Source: Mycolicibacterium hassiacum DSM 44199 (GTDB lineage Bacteria > Actinomycetota > Actinomycetes > Mycobacteriales > Mycobacteriaceae). From it: 64,000 nucleotides of DNA. The notes under the pieces were generated by a model. That model worked only from the letters and a program-made list of their open reading frames with translations. It was not told the DNA's origin and did not search any database. The stretch covers positions 3,720,001 through 3,784,000 of the forward strand of contig NZ_LR026975.1 of NCBI RefSeq assembly GCF_900603025.1, read 5' to 3'. Position numbers and translations under genes: made by a program. Shown piece after piece: positions 20,099 to 30,339 of this stretch. The stretch's first letter is position 1. Each line of letters opens with the position of its first letter.

Positions 20099-20851
20099 TT
20101 ACGGCTGCAGGCGCTGAACCTCGACCGGCCCCTGGGGTCCGGCCGGCCAGCTGACCCGGATCCGGTTGTGCACGCGGTTCTCTCGGCCCTGCCAGAACTC
20201 CACGACGTCGGGGGTGATCAGATACCCGCCCCAGTTCGGCGGCACCGGAACCTCCGGGTGCGCGGCGAACCGCTCGGTGACCTCGGCGAGCTTGTGCAGC
20301 AACGCCTGGCGCGATTCGATCGGCTGCGACTGGTCCGACGCCCACGCCCCCAACTGGGAGCCGCGGGGACGTTTCGACCAGTACTCGGCGGTCTGCTCCG
20401 GGCTGACCCTGGTGACCGGGCCGCGGATGTGCACCTGCCGGCCGAGGGCGAACCACGGAAACGTCGCCGACGCGTAGGGCGTGACGGCCAGATCCCGGCC
20501 CTTGGCCGAGTCGTAGTTGGTGAAGAACGTGATTCCGGACTGATCCACGCTCTTGCACAACACCGCGCGGGTCACCGGCCTTCCGAGATCATCGACGGTG
20601 CCCAGCACGATCGCGTTGGGTTCGGCGACTCCGGCGCGCTCGGCGTCGGCCAGCCAGTCGCGCAGCAGCGTCACCCACCCGGCCGCGGGGTCGGGTCCCA
20701 GCCAGTCGACGTCGAGGTCGGGGCTTCCGTCTTTCTCCGCCGACCCGTATTCCACCCGCATCCGGGCCAGACGTTCGTTGTCGGCCCCACCGGTGCCGGC
20801 CGGAGCCGGGTGATCGCCGCCGGGGGGCCCGTGCACGTCCCGAGATACCAC
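20099..20851 (-). CDS. pdxH: Pyridoxine/pyridoxamine 5'-phosphate oxidase
   Basis: FMN enzyme (250 residues) that oxidises pyridoxine or pyridoxamine phosphate to pyridoxal phosphate. It has the family landmarks [72 protein letters not shown] and the C-terminal [14 protein letters not shown] (longer runs split at about residue 75-100 and 225-240). About 25 N-terminal residues before RMRVEYG are poorly conserved, so the true start may lie at a later codon. It is divergent from citA with a 41-bp gap. Confidence 0.93.
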   Translation of the reverse strand: MVSRDVHGPPGGDHPAPAGTGGADNERLARMRVEYGSAEKDGSPDLDVDWLGPDPAAGWVTLLRDWLADAERAGVAEPNAIVLGTVDDLGRPVTRAVLCKSVDQSGITFFTNYDSAKGRDLAVTPYASATFPWFALGRQVHIRGPVTRVSPEQTAEYWSKRPRGSQLGAWASDQSQPIESRQALLHKLAEVTERFAAHPEVPVPPNWGGYLITPDVVEFWQGRENRVHNRIRVSWPAGPQGPVEVQRLQP

Positions 20852-20892
20852 GCACTAACGCTACGCCCGCCGGCGAGTGCGAGAATCACCGC

Positions 20893-22026
20893 ATGACGCC
20901 CACGTCGGTGCCCGAGGTGCCCGAGGATTTCGTACCCGGCCTCGAAGGAGTAGTCGCTTTCACCACCGAGATCGCCGAGCCGGACAAGGACGGCGGGGCG
21001 CTGCGCTACCGCGGCGTCGACATCGAGGAGCTGGTCAGGCATCGGGTCACCTTCGGTGACGTGTGGGGCCTGCTCGTCGACGGCAGGTTCGGCCGCGGAC
21101 TGCCGCCCGCCGAGCCGTTCCCCCTGCCCATCCACAGCGGCGATGTGCGGGTCGACGTGCAGGCGGGCCTGGCCATGCTGGCTCCCATCTGGGGCTACCA
21201 GCCGCTGCTGGACATCGACGACGAGACCGCCCGGGAGCAGTTGGCCCGGGCGTCGGTGATGGCGCTGTCGTATGTCGCCCAGTCCGCGCGCGGCATCTAT
21301 CAGCCCGCGGTGCCGCAGCGGGTGATCGACGAATGCTCAACGGTGACAGAGCGTTTCATGACCCGTTGGCAGGGCGAGCCGGATCCCCGGCACGTCGAGG
21401 CGATCGATGCCTACTGGGTGACCGCGGCCGAGCACGGGATGAACGCGTCGACGTTCACCGCGCGGGTGATCGCCTCGACCGGCGCGGACGTGGCGGCCGC
21501 GCTGTCCGGCGCGATCGGCGCGATGAGCGGTCCGCTGCACGGCGGGGCACCGGCGCGGGTGCTGCCGATGATCGAGGAGGTCGAACGCACCGGCGACGCC
21601 CGCGCGGTGGTCAAGGACATCCTCGACCGCGGCGAGAAGCTGATGGGCTTCGGGCACCGGGTGTACCGGGCCGAGGATCCGCGGGCCCGGGTGCTGCGCG
21701 CGACCGCCGAGCGGCTCGGCGCGCCGCGCTACGAGGTGGCCGCGGCGCTGGAGCAGGCGGCGCTGGCCGAGCTGCGGGAGCGGCGCCCGGACCGGCCCAT
21801 CGAGACCAACGTCGAGTTCTGGGCGGCGGTGATCCTGGACTTCGCCAAGGTGCCGCCGAAGATGATGCCCGCGATGTTCACCTGCGGCCGCACCGCCGGC
21901 TGGTGCGCCCACATCCTGGAGCAGAAGCGGCTCGGCAAGTTGGTCCGACCGTCGGCCATCTATGTCGGCCCGGAACCGCGCAGCCCGGAGTCGGTCGAGG
22001 GATGGGATCAGATCAGCAAGGCGTGA
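20893..22026 (+). CDS. citA: Citrate synthase 2 (CitA)
   Basis: A 377-residue citrate synthase paralogue close to M. tuberculosis CitA (Rv0889c) across its length. It has the catalytic His in GPLHGGAPARVLPM, His in [16 protein letters not shown], and the TNVEFWAAVILDFAKVP segment with Asp. It is shorter than GltA2 and belongs to the citrate/methylcitrate-like subgroup. The following gene starts inside its stop codon (GTGA), so the two form an operon. Confidence 0.95.
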   Translation: MTPTSVPEVPEDFVPGLEGVVAFTTEIAEPDKDGGALRYRGVDIEELVRHRVTFGDVWGLLVDGRFGRGLPPAEPFPLPIHSGDVRVDVQAGLAMLAPIWGYQPLLDIDDETAREQLARASVMALSYVAQSARGIYQPAVPQRVIDECSTVTERFMTRWQGEPDPRHVEAIDAYWVTAAEHGMNASTFTARVIASTGADVAAALSGAIGAMSGPLHGGAPARVLPMIEEVERTGDARAVVKDILDRGEKLMGFGHRVYRAEDPRARVLRATAERLGAPRYEVAAALEQAALAELRERRPDRPIETNVEFWAAVILDFAKVPPKMMPAMFTCGRTAGWCAHILEQKRLGKLVRPSAIYVGPEPRSPESVEGWDQISKA

Positions 22027-22628
22027 GGGCGGCGTTCGCCGCCGCGGCGCACGGTTTCGCCGAGCTGGTCGACCGGATCCCGCCCGACGCGTGGACCCGC
22101 CCGGGGCTCGGCGAATGGGACGTGCGCTCGCTGGTCGGCCACACCGCCCGGTCGTTGATCACGGTGCGCACCTACCTGAAGACGCCGGCACCGCGTGCCG
22201 CCCTCGCCGGCCCGCAGGAGTACTACCTGCGCGTGAATCCGACTGTGCTGGGCCTGGATCCGGCCGACGTGGTGGAACGGGGTCGCCAGGCGGGCCGGGA
22301 CCTGGGCGACGACCCGGCCGCGGCGGTGCGCGAGCTGGTGACCGCGACGCTGGCCGATCTGGACGGCGTGGACGACCCGCTGATCGAGGTGATCGGCGGC
22401 CTGGGCATCCGGCTGAACGCTTATCTGCCCACCCGGGTGTTCGAGATGGCCGTCCACAGTCTGGACATCGCGCGCGCACTCGGCATCGATTTCTCGTTGC
22501 CGCCCGAGGTGCTCACCAAGGCGCTGACGCTGGCCGTCCGCATCGCCGCCGCCGGCGGCCAGGGGGAGCAGGTGTTGCTGGCGCTGACCGGCCGCGAGCC
22601 GTTGGCCGCCGGTTTCTCCTTGGTGTAA
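22023..22628 (+). CDS. Mycothiol-dependent maleylpyruvate isomerase N-terminal-like (DinB-fold) protein
   Basis: A 201-residue protein with the DinB-like four-helix metal-binding fold used by mycothiol-dependent enzymes. AAAAHGFAELVDRIP opens it, WTRPGLGEWDVRSLVGHTAR supplies the first His region (His in VGHTAR), and EMAVHSLDIARALG the second. The GTG at 22023 overlaps the citA stop; an in-frame ATG at 22002 is an alternative that adds seven residues. Partner chemistry is unknown. It is translationally coupled to citA, an association retained in related genomes as far as I recall. Confidence 0.8.
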   Translation: MRAAFAAAAHGFAELVDRIPPDAWTRPGLGEWDVRSLVGHTARSLITVRTYLKTPAPRAALAGPQEYYLRVNPTVLGLDPADVVERGRQAGRDLGDDPAAAVRELVTATLADLDGVDDPLIEVIGGLGIRLNAYLPTRVFEMAVHSLDIARALGIDFSLPPEVLTKALTLAVRIAAAGGQGEQVLLALTGREPLAAGFSLV

Positions 22629-22670
22629 GCCGGGATTCACGTGGCCGGGCCGAGACTCGCCGGTGCCCGG

Positions 22671-22929
22671 TGCTGGAATGGCTGGGCAGGCGACTCCTGT
22701 GCCCCGCCCACCGCGTCGCGCAACGACACGACATCCACCTCACCGTCACCGATGTCGACGCGGCGTTCCAACGGGCCGTCGACGCCGGGGCCACCGTGGT
22801 GCGCGAACTGGCGGACACCTGCTGGGGTGACCGGTACGGCGAACTGCGCGACCCGTTCGGCACCTGTGGTCGATGGGCCGGCCGGTGCACGACGTGCCGA
22901 CCGAGGACGTCGAAAGGCTGCGCGGCAGG
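22671..22929 (+). pseudogene. Remnant of a VOC/glyoxalase-family protein
   Basis: In one frame this reads HDIHLTVTDVDAAFQRAVDA and then WGDRYGELRDPFG, the C-terminal half of a vicinal-oxygen-chelate protein. The natural continuation (HLWSMGRPVHDVPTEDVERL) lies in a different frame, so a frameshift occurs near 22860. The N-terminal half is missing. M. tuberculosis has a VOC-type gene between the citA and fprB homologues (Rv0887c, from memory), so this is probably the decayed local orthologue. Confidence 0.75.
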
Positions 22930-22952
22930 CTTATCAGCCGAACCGCCAGTCC

Positions 22953-24638
22953 TCAGCGCACCAGCCCGGCAAGTACGCGCCGGTGCAGCGGCGGAGCCGA
23001 TGCCCGGGCCGCCGCGGCCAGCATGTCCGGGATCCGGGTGAACTTCACCCGGGGCCGGTCGCCGCCGCCGCGGTCGATCTCGGCGGCATCGATGGCGTGC
23101 CATCCCGCCGCGTCGATCACATCGGGTCGGCGGGCACGGATCAGCCGCTCCAGCGCGCGCCGCCCCTGCACCGGGTCGGTGAGCAGACCGGCGTTGTAGT
23201 CGGCGACGAGATTGCGCACGGTTTCGGCGGCACACGATTTGTTGGTGCCGATGAAGCCGGTGGGGCCGCGTTTGATCCAGCCCGCCACGTACGCTCCCGG
23301 AACCGGCCGGCCGGTGTCGGGATCGATGACCCGCCCCTCGCGGTTGGGCACCACGGCGGCCACCTCGTCGAACGGCAGACCGGGAATCGGCTTGCCGCGG
23401 TAGCCGATCGAACTCAACACCAGACCGGCGTCGATTCGCCGGATCTCGCCGGTGCCGGTGACGGTGAACTCGATACCGGATGCCCGCTCGTCGCCGACCA
23501 CCCGCAACGGGGTCAGCCGATAGGCGAACCGGATCCGCGGCCGCCGCACCGGCGCCGAGGCGTCCCCGAGCTTGCTGAGGATCTCCAGCTTCTTGCGGAC
23601 AAACGGATCGCTCGCCGTCTCCAGATCCCGCAACACCAGGTCACGGTCGGCGGCGTCGAGCACCACCTCGGCCCTGCTGGTCAGCCCGATCAGCTCCGGC
23701 AGGGTGAAGGCCGACTCGGCGGGCCCGCGGCGGGCGGCGATCACGACCTCGCGCACCCGCGACCCGCGCAGCGCGGCCAGGGCGTGGTCGGCGATGTCGG
23801 TGCGCGCCAGCACATCCGGATCGGTGGTCAGAATGCGTGCGACGTCCAGCGCGACGTTGCCGTTGCCGATGAGGACCACCCGCTCATGCCCCAGATCGAC
23901 GGGCAGGTCGGTGAATTCGGGGTGACCGTTGTACCACGCGACCACCTCGGTGGCGGTGCCGGTGCCGGGCAGTCCCATCCCGTCGATGTCCAGCCGGCGG
24001 TCGTTCGGCGCGCCCACCGCGTACAGCACCGCGTGGTGATGGTCCAGCAACTCGGCGTGCGTCACATCGGATCCCACGTCGACGTTGAGGAAGAACGTGA
24101 AACCCGGTGTGCGCGAAACCCGGTCGAACAGCGCGGTCACCCGTTTGGTGTCCTGGTGGTCGGGGGCCACCCCGGCGCGGACCAGGCCGTAGGGCGTGGG
24201 CAGCCGTTCGAACACGTTGACCCGCACACCGTCCTGGGTCAGCAGTTCGTCGGCGGCGTACATCGCCGCCGGGCCGGATCCGACGATCGCCACCGTCAAC
24301 GGGCCGCCCTGCCGGTGCGCGACCCGCGGCGCCTCGATGACCGGCGCCAGTTTCGTGGCCGGCGGCAGCTTGGTCCCCGGCGGTCGCGGCGGGTAGAAGG
24401 CGGCGTTGATCTCGACGAACGGCAGCTGCTCCGGCGTCAGCTTGCTGTCATGGGCGATCGCGCCCACCGGGCAGGCCGACACGCAGGCGCCGCAGTCCAC
24501 ACACGCCGCCGGATCGATGTGCAGCATCTCGGCGGTGGCGAAGCCGGGCTCGTCCGGTGTCGGGTGGATGCAGTTGACCGGACAGGCGTAGACACAGGAC
24601 CCGTCGCTACAGCACGACTGGGTGATCACATGCGGCAC
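22953..24638 (-). CDS. fprB: Ferredoxin/ferredoxin-NADP reductase FprB
   Basis: A 561-residue fusion. Residues 1-65 are a 7Fe ferredoxin with two cysteine sets (CCSDGSCVYACPVNC and CVDCGACVSACPVGA). From about residue 110 an adrenodoxin-reductase-type flavoprotein follows, with FAD motif VAIVGSGPAAMYAADEL, the ERLPTPYGLVRAGVAPDH signature, NADP motif VVLIGNGNVALDVARIL and C-terminal GWIKRGPTGFIGTNK. It transfers electrons from NADPH to iron-sulfur or haem acceptors. It starts on GTG. It is 18 bp downstream of a diiron oxygenase gene, which makes that oxygenase a plausible electron acceptor. Confidence 0.95.
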   Translation of the reverse strand: MPHVITQSCCSDGSCVYACPVNCIHPTPDEPGFATAEMLHIDPAACVDCGACVSACPVGAIAHDSKLTPEQLPFVEINAAFYPPRPPGTKLPPATKLAPVIEAPRVAHRQGGPLTVAIVGSGPAAMYAADELLTQDGVRVNVFERLPTPYGLVRAGVAPDHQDTKRVTALFDRVSRTPGFTFFLNVDVGSDVTHAELLDHHHAVLYAVGAPNDRRLDIDGMGLPGTGTATEVVAWYNGHPEFTDLPVDLGHERVVLIGNGNVALDVARILTTDPDVLARTDIADHALAALRGSRVREVVIAARRGPAESAFTLPELIGLTSRAEVVLDAADRDLVLRDLETASDPFVRKKLEILSKLGDASAPVRRPRIRFAYRLTPLRVVGDERASGIEFTVTGTGEIRRIDAGLVLSSIGYRGKPIPGLPFDEVAAVVPNREGRVIDPDTGRPVPGAYVAGWIKRGPTGFIGTNKSCAAETVRNLVADYNAGLLTDPVQGRRALERLIRARRPDVIDAAGWHAIDAAEIDRGGGDRPRVKFTRIPDMLAAAARASAPPLHRRVLAGLVR

Positions 24639-24656
24639 GGAACCCCCACACCACCG

Positions 24657-25673
24657 CTAGGCCGCGGCCACCACGTGGCGGCGGACCGGCTCGCTGCGGT
24701 ACCGGCTCGGCGGTCCGTCGATCTTGCACAGCTTCCAGATCAACCGGGCGACCGGGTTCATCAAGCCGGTGTCGTAGCAGAGCATCCGGACATCGCCGAA
24801 CATGTCACGCAGGAACTTCCGCGACTCCGGCGACCGGAAGAACAGCTCCTTGCGCACCGAGCGCGGGATGTCGAACTCACGCCAGAACGCCTTCGGCGGC
24901 ACGACGATCGCCTGGCACAACACCCGCATGACGATCGGTACGTTGACCGACAGCCAGAACCGCTGCCAGCGCGACAACCGCGGCACCCGCTTGCGCAGGT
25001 ACTCGTGCGCGAACGAGATGTGCCGGGCCTCCTCGGCGACGTGAATCGCCATGACCCGCTCCATGATCGGGTGCAGTGCCTTGCCCTCGCGCAGCACCAT
25101 CTTCTGGGTGTGGTCGATGGGCTCCTCGCCGGCGAGCACGCCGAAGAAGAACGGGATCGGCAGCGGCCCGGCCAGCAGCGGGACGAACGGCGAGAGCCAG
25201 CGCAGCAGCCGCGGCATACCCGGCACGTCGGCGCCGACGCGGTTGACCATCTCCTGGAACATCAGGGTGTGGTTGCACTCCTCGACCGATTCGTGCAGGC
25301 AGTAGCGGTACTCCGGGGAGCCGTTGGGCACCCAGAAGGCGTAGTTGGTCAGCCCGCGGATCAGGATGAGCTCGAACTGCAGCCCCACCTTGGCGACGTT
25401 GGCCTGCCGCCACATGCCGATCGCGATCTGCTTCTCCTTCGGCTGCGCCTGGTACCAGGGGTGGCGGCCGAGTGGGTCGGTGGCCGGCAGGATCCACCGC
25501 TCGTCGTTCTCGACGACCGCAAACTCCGGTGCGTCCCAATCGATGTCGGTATACGGGTTGAAGTTCCGCCGCACCGAGCCCTCGGACAGGGTGGCGAGGG
25601 TGCTCACGTACTCGACGTCGTCGGTGACCTCCATATTGCGCTGCCACCGCCGCATCATGCGCGTTCGAGCCAC
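24657..25673 (-). CDS. AurF-type diiron oxygenase (Rv0885-like)
   Basis: A 338-residue ferritin-like protein matching the p-aminobenzoate N-oxygenase (AurF) family. Two metal-binding helices are visible: LHESVEECNHTLMFQEM and HVAEEARHISFAHEYLR, each giving the Glu-x-x-His ligands. An upstream helix FELILIRGLTNYAFW fits the family. There is no signal peptide, although VPLLAGPLPIPFFFGVL near residue 185 is hydrophobic. The gene is directly upstream of fprB in a probable operon. The substrate is unknown; AurF relatives oxidise amines or carry out desaturation-type chemistry. Confidence 0.82.
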   Translation of the reverse strand: MARTRMMRRWQRNMEVTDDVEYVSTLATLSEGSVRRNFNPYTDIDWDAPEFAVVENDERWILPATDPLGRHPWYQAQPKEKQIAIGMWRQANVAKVGLQFELILIRGLTNYAFWVPNGSPEYRYCLHESVEECNHTLMFQEMVNRVGADVPGMPRLLRWLSPFVPLLAGPLPIPFFFGVLAGEEPIDHTQKMVLREGKALHPIMERVMAIHVAEEARHISFAHEYLRKRVPRLSRWQRFWLSVNVPIVMRVLCQAIVVPPKAFWREFDIPRSVRKELFFRSPESRKFLRDMFGDVRMLCYDTGLMNPVARLIWKLCKIDGPPSRYRSEPVRRHVVAAA

Positions 25674-25809
25674 GTCCAGACCTCCTGATGTGATGTGAGG
25701 CGCTCTCGCTGAGGTAGACAGTACCGCTGGTACCGCATATTGGCCAGAGCTCGTCCGGCGCTGTGACGCAGCCAGGTCCGGCTCGCGACTGTGATCTGTA
25801 CCACACTAG

Positions 25810-26991
<1,182 letters not shown>

Positions 26992-27089
26992 GCTGTGCTC
27001 GGCGCGGGCGTGTCTACCAGGTCACGAGCAGGTAACGCTGTAGGGTTCGTGTGATGGGCCGTGCGCCTACGCCGGCGGAGGAGGTCGGT

Positions 27090-27902
27090 ATGCGGGAACT
27101 CAAAGTCGTTGGACTCGATGTCGACGGCAAACGCATCATCTGCGAGGCCGCCGGCACCGGCGAGAAGTTCATCCTGCTGCCCGACGAACGGCTGCGCGCC
27201 GCGATGCGCGGTGAACGCACCACCGTGCCCACCCTCAAGACCGGCGGCGAGGGTTCGAGCGCGCTGACCCCTCGGGAGATCCAGGCCCGCATCCGCGCCG
27301 GCGCGACGGTCGAACAGGTCGCGGCGGCATCCGGAATGGACGTCGAGCGGGTGCAGCGGTTCGCCCACCCGGTGCTACTGGAGCGGTCCCGAGCCGCGGA
27401 GCTGGCGGCCGCCGCGCATCCGGTGCTGTCCGACGGCCCGTCGGTGCTGACCCTGCAGGAGACCGTCGCCAGCGCGCTCATCGCCCGCGGTCTCGACCCC
27501 GAGTCCACCACCTGGGACGCCTGGCGCAACGAAGACGGGCGGTGGACCGTGCAGCTGGCGTGGAAGGCCGGCATGTCCGACAACGTCGCCCACTTCCGGT
27601 TCACCCCGGGGTCCAACGGCGGCGTGGTGACCGCGTTCGACGACGCGGCCAGTGAGCTCATCAACCCCGACTTCAACCGTCCGCTGCGGCCGGTGGCGCC
27701 GGTCGCCCCGATCGCGCCCGACCCGCAGCCGACCCTGCCGGTCGCCGTCGACGAGCAGCCGGCGCGCCACGAGGAGGACAAGGCGCCGGCGGAACCCGAC
27801 CCGGCGCCGACCGCCCAGAAGTCGCGCTCCCGCAAGCGCAAGCCGTCGGTCCCGGCCTGGGAGGACGTGCTGCTCGGGGTGCGCTCCGGCGGTCAGCGCT
27901 GA
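27090..27902 (+). CDS. sepH: SepH cell-division regulator (DUF3071)
   Basis: A 270-residue protein. The N-terminal DUF3071 domain (about residues 1-165) contains a helix-turn-helix (LTPREIQARIRAG and VEQVAAASGMDVERVQRF) followed by FAHPVLLERSRAAELA. A proline-rich linker follows, then a conserved C-terminal motif AWEDVLLGVRSGG. SepH of Streptomyces and mycobacteria binds FtsZ and promotes Z-ring assembly. The ATG at 27090 has a GGAGGAGG ribosome site and matches Rv0883c; in-frame codons at 27051 and 27054 are less likely. It lies 98 bp downstream of serC. Confidence 0.9.
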   Translation: MRELKVVGLDVDGKRIICEAAGTGEKFILLPDERLRAAMRGERTTVPTLKTGGEGSSALTPREIQARIRAGATVEQVAAASGMDVERVQRFAHPVLLERSRAAELAAAAHPVLSDGPSVLTLQETVASALIARGLDPESTTWDAWRNEDGRWTVQLAWKAGMSDNVAHFRFTPGSNGGVVTAFDDAASELINPDFNRPLRPVAPVAPIAPDPQPTLPVAVDEQPARHEEDKAPAEPDPAPTAQKSRSRKRKPSVPAWEDVLLGVRSGGQR

Positions 27903-27922
27903 CCGGGCCCGAGGGCTGAGAC

Positions 27923-28195
27923 TCAGCGACTGAGCAGAACCCCCGCCACCGCCAGCCAGGCGAGCGCCACCCCGACCCCGGCGCCGAGCACGAACCAGCG
28001 CCACACCCGGCGCCGCCGCCATTCCCACACCGTCGGCGCCAACCCGCCGACCGCGACCAGGTTCAGCCCGATCGCGAGCAGCGGGTGCACCCGGATCAGG
28101 CCCAGGCTCAACACGACGACGATCCCGGCGACGACCGCGGCCACGAACGCCGCGACCGTCAGTCCCATCGCCCAGGGGGTCGAATCGTCGGTCAC
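27923..28195 (-). CDS. DUF2537 membrane protein (Rv0882-like)
   Basis: A 90-residue protein with three predicted membrane helices (about residues 8-30, 38-56 and 67-88) separated by short loops, one with the basic cluster WEWRRRRVWRW. It matches the actinobacterial DUF2537 family. It begins 1 bp before the SpoU methyltransferase ends and is probably the last gene of the MarR-methyltransferase operon. The function is unknown. Confidence 0.85.
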   Translation of the reverse strand: MTDDSTPWAMGLTVAAFVAAVVAGIVVVLSLGLIRVHPLLAIGLNLVAVGGLAPTVWEWRRRRVWRWFVLGAGVGVALAWLAVAGVLLSR

Positions 28196-28196
28196 C

Positions 28197-29078
28197 TCAT
28201 GCGCTCCCGGATGTCTGCGGTCCGCCGCCCGTCAACCTAGTCCGCTCGTAGAACGCCAACGCCGCGGCGGTCGCGACGTTGAGCGAATCGGTGTTGCGCG
28301 ACATGGGGATCCGCACCCGCATGTCGCAGATCCGCATCACCCGTTCGGTCAGGCCCGGCCCCTCCGCGCCGACGAGGATCGCCACCGGTTGATCGCCGAC
28401 GGCGGCCATCGCGTCGGCCAGCGTGCGCGCCGACGCCGCCGGCGTCATCGCCAGCAGCTGGAACCCTTTGTCGCGCAGTATCTTCAGATCGGCCGGCCAG
28501 TGCGTCGCGCGGGCGAACGGCACCCGCAGAACATGGCCCATCGACACCCGCACCGACCGGCGGTACAGCGGATCGGCGCAACCACTGCCGAAGACGACCG
28601 CGTCCACGCTCAGGCCCGCGGCGTTGCGGAAAATCGACCCGAGGTTCTCGTGGTCGTTGACTCCCTCGAGCACCGCCACGGTGCGCGCGCCGTCGAGCAC
28701 CTGCTCGAGGGTCAGCTCGGGCGGTCGCGACGCCGAGGCGAGCACCCCGCGGTTGAGATGAAAGCCGACCACCTGCGCCATCACCTCGGCGGTCACCCGG
28801 TAGTACGGTGCGGCGACCCCGTCGAGATCGCCGGCCAGTTCCCGTAACCGGCGGTCGGTGCCCAGGAACGCCCGGGGGGTGAACCGCGACGCCAGCATGC
28901 GCTGGATCACCAGCACCCCCTCGGCGATCACCAGGCCCTTGCCCGACGGCAGGTCGGGCCGGCGGTCGACGCTGTTGAGGTCGCGGAAGTCGTCCAGCCG
29001 CGGGTCGGCGGGATCGGCGACGTCGATGACGGTGACGGTGCTGTCGACGCGGTTCTGTTGAAAGACGTTGGGACTCAC
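28197..29078 (-). CDS. SpoU/TrmH-family rRNA methyltransferase (Rv0881-like)
   Basis: A 293-residue SPOUT methyltransferase that methylates the 2'-OH of RNA. An N-terminal substrate-binding domain precedes the catalytic domain, with motif 1 [16 protein letters not shown], motif 2 [16 protein letters not shown] and motif 3 [19 protein letters not shown]. The GTG at 29078 overlaps the stop of the MarR gene (GTGA) and gives [10 protein letters not shown]; a longer frame to 29174 would lie inside the MarR gene. The RNA target is not predictable. It is translationally coupled to the upstream MarR regulator. Confidence 0.88.
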   Translation of the reverse strand: MSPNVFQQNRVDSTVTVIDVADPADPRLDDFRDLNSVDRRPDLPSGKGLVIAEGVLVIQRMLASRFTPRAFLGTDRRLRELAGDLDGVAAPYYRVTAEVMAQVVGFHLNRGVLASASRPPELTLEQVLDGARTVAVLEGVNDHENLGSIFRNAAGLSVDAVVFGSGCADPLYRRSVRVSMGHVLRVPFARATHWPADLKILRDKGFQLLAMTPAASARTLADAMAAVGDQPVAILVGAEGPGLTERVMRICDMRVRIPMSRNTDSLNVATAAALAFYERTRLTGGGPQTSGSA

Positions 29079-29506
29079 ACGGTTTCTTCGACCATCGCCG
29101 CCATCAGGTCGGCTGCCTGCATCAGCGTGGTGCGTTGTTCGGGTTCGAGTTTCTCCAGCCGGGTCTGCAGCCACTGCTGGCTGGCACGGCGCTCGGCCTC
29201 GATGAGCAGCTTACCGGCGGGCGAAACCGACACCAGCACCTGCCGACCGTCGTCGGGATGGGCGGTGCGCTCGACGAACCCCAGTTCGCACAGCGACGCG
29301 ATCACCCGGGTCATCGACGGCGGCCGCACCCGCTCCCGCTCGGCTAACATTCCCGGGGTCATCGCGCCCTCCTTCTCGAGGGTGGCGAGGGCCGACAACT
29401 GAGACAGCGAGACCGGCGAATCCGGACGTCGGAACCGTAATTGGCGAGCCAGACGGATGACAGCGAGCGAAAGATCGCTCGCCAGTCGGGCGTCGGCGTC
29501 TTTCAC
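29075..29506 (-). CDS. MarR-family transcriptional regulator (Rv0880-like)
   Basis: A 143-residue MarR regulator. DNA-binding region: [19 protein letters not shown], then [19 protein letters not shown], then the wing [19 protein letters not shown]. It matches mycobacterial Rv0880, whose orthologue affects lipid and stress genes. It overlaps the downstream methyltransferase by 4 bp and is divergent from the DUF2530 gene, with 99 bp between starts. Confidence 0.9.
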   Translation of the reverse strand: MKDADARLASDLSLAVIRLARQLRFRRPDSPVSLSQLSALATLEKEGAMTPGMLAERERVRPPSMTRVIASLCELGFVERTAHPDDGRQVLVSVSPAGKLLIEAERRASQQWLQTRLEKLEPEQRTTLMQAADLMAAMVEETV

Positions 29507-29605
29507 GGGGCAAAGGATACCCAGCCGGGTTGCGGTTCGCGACGGCTAAGAGCCGCCCCCCGCCCGGGGAGGGCGGCGCCGCGCGATGGGATACCTTTCC
29601 AACCG

Positions 29606-29845
29606 ATGACGCTGCTGCCACCGCCGCTGCCGCCGGCCCTGCTGCGACCCGAGCCGGTGATCGCCGTGCTCACCGTGGGCTGGATCGTCGCCGCGGTGGC
29701 GGCTTTCACCGTGCCGTCGCTGCATGGCTGGCGCCCCTACACGCTGGCCGGCCTCGGGGTGGGCGCCCTTGGCACGTTGATCTATCTGTGGCAACGTCGG
29801 GCTGTGCGCCGCGGCTCCCGCGGTGCGCAGAACGGACTCGAGTGA
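29606..29845 (+). CDS. DUF2530 membrane protein (Rv0879c-like)
   Basis: A 79-residue protein with two membrane helices (about residues 17-38 and 45-62) and a basic tail, matching DUF2530. It begins MTLLPPPLPPALLRPEPV. The ATG at 29606 was chosen as the first plausible start. The function is unknown. The following SRPBCC gene begins within or just after its stop, suggesting an operon. Confidence 0.82.
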   Translation: MTLLPPPLPPALLRPEPVIAVLTVGWIVAAVAAFTVPSLHGWRPYTLAGLGVGALGTLIYLWQRRAVRRGSRGAQNGLE

Positions 29846-29877
29846 GTTTTCGTCACGGCAAGAACAGGGAGGTCACG

Positions 29878-30339
29878 GTGGCAGCACCGCTGTTGCAGGC
29901 AGAGATCGAGATCGCCGCGCCCGTCAGCAAGGTGTGGGAGCTGGTGTCCGACCTGAACCGGATGCCGCAGTGGAGCCCGCAGTGCCGCAAGATGAAGCCG
30001 TTGGGCGGGCCGGTGCGGGCCGGGACCAAGACCATCAACCTCAACCGGCGCAAGTTCCTGTTCTGGCCGACCACCAGCCTGATCACCGAGTTCATCCCGG
30101 AGAAGAAGCTCGCCTTCCGGGTCAACGAGAACGGCACGGTGTGGAGCTTCGAACTCGAGCCCACCGAGACCGGCACCCGGCTGATCGAATCGCGGCACGC
30201 CGAGAACGGCGTCAAGCCGATCTCGAACACCATCGTCAACACGCTCTTCGGCGGGGTGCCGAGCTTCGAGCAGGAGCTCGTCGACGGGATGAACCAGACC
30301 CTGCAGCGGATCAAGGCCGCCGCCGAGTCCGGCGCCTAG
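29878..30339 (+). CDS. SRPBCC-family (polyketide cyclase/dehydrase-like) protein
   Basis: A 153-residue START/SRPBCC fold protein with a hydrophobic ligand cavity. It opens LLQAEIEIAAPVSKVWELV, followed by DLNRMPQWSPQCRKMKPLGG, and closes with a long C-terminal helix (EQELVDGMNQTLQRIKAAAE). The GTG at 29878 follows a consensus AGGGAGG at 29866-29872; a GTG at 29842 overlapping the upstream stop is the alternative and adds 12 residues. The ligand is unknown. The 3' end overlaps the convergent DUF3027 gene by 4 bp. Confidence 0.85.
   Translation: MAAPLLQAEIEIAAPVSKVWELVSDLNRMPQWSPQCRKMKPLGGPVRAGTKTINLNRRKFLFWPTTSLITEFIPEKKLAFRVNENGTVWSFELEPTETGTRLIESRHAENGVKPISNTIVNTLFGGVPSFEQELVDGMNQTLQRIKAAAESGA

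Noticed and set aside
22641..25688. 1015-codon open frame on the plus strand
   Set aside because: Antisense to fprB and the diiron oxygenase; low-complexity Arg/His/Gln composition and no recognisable family.
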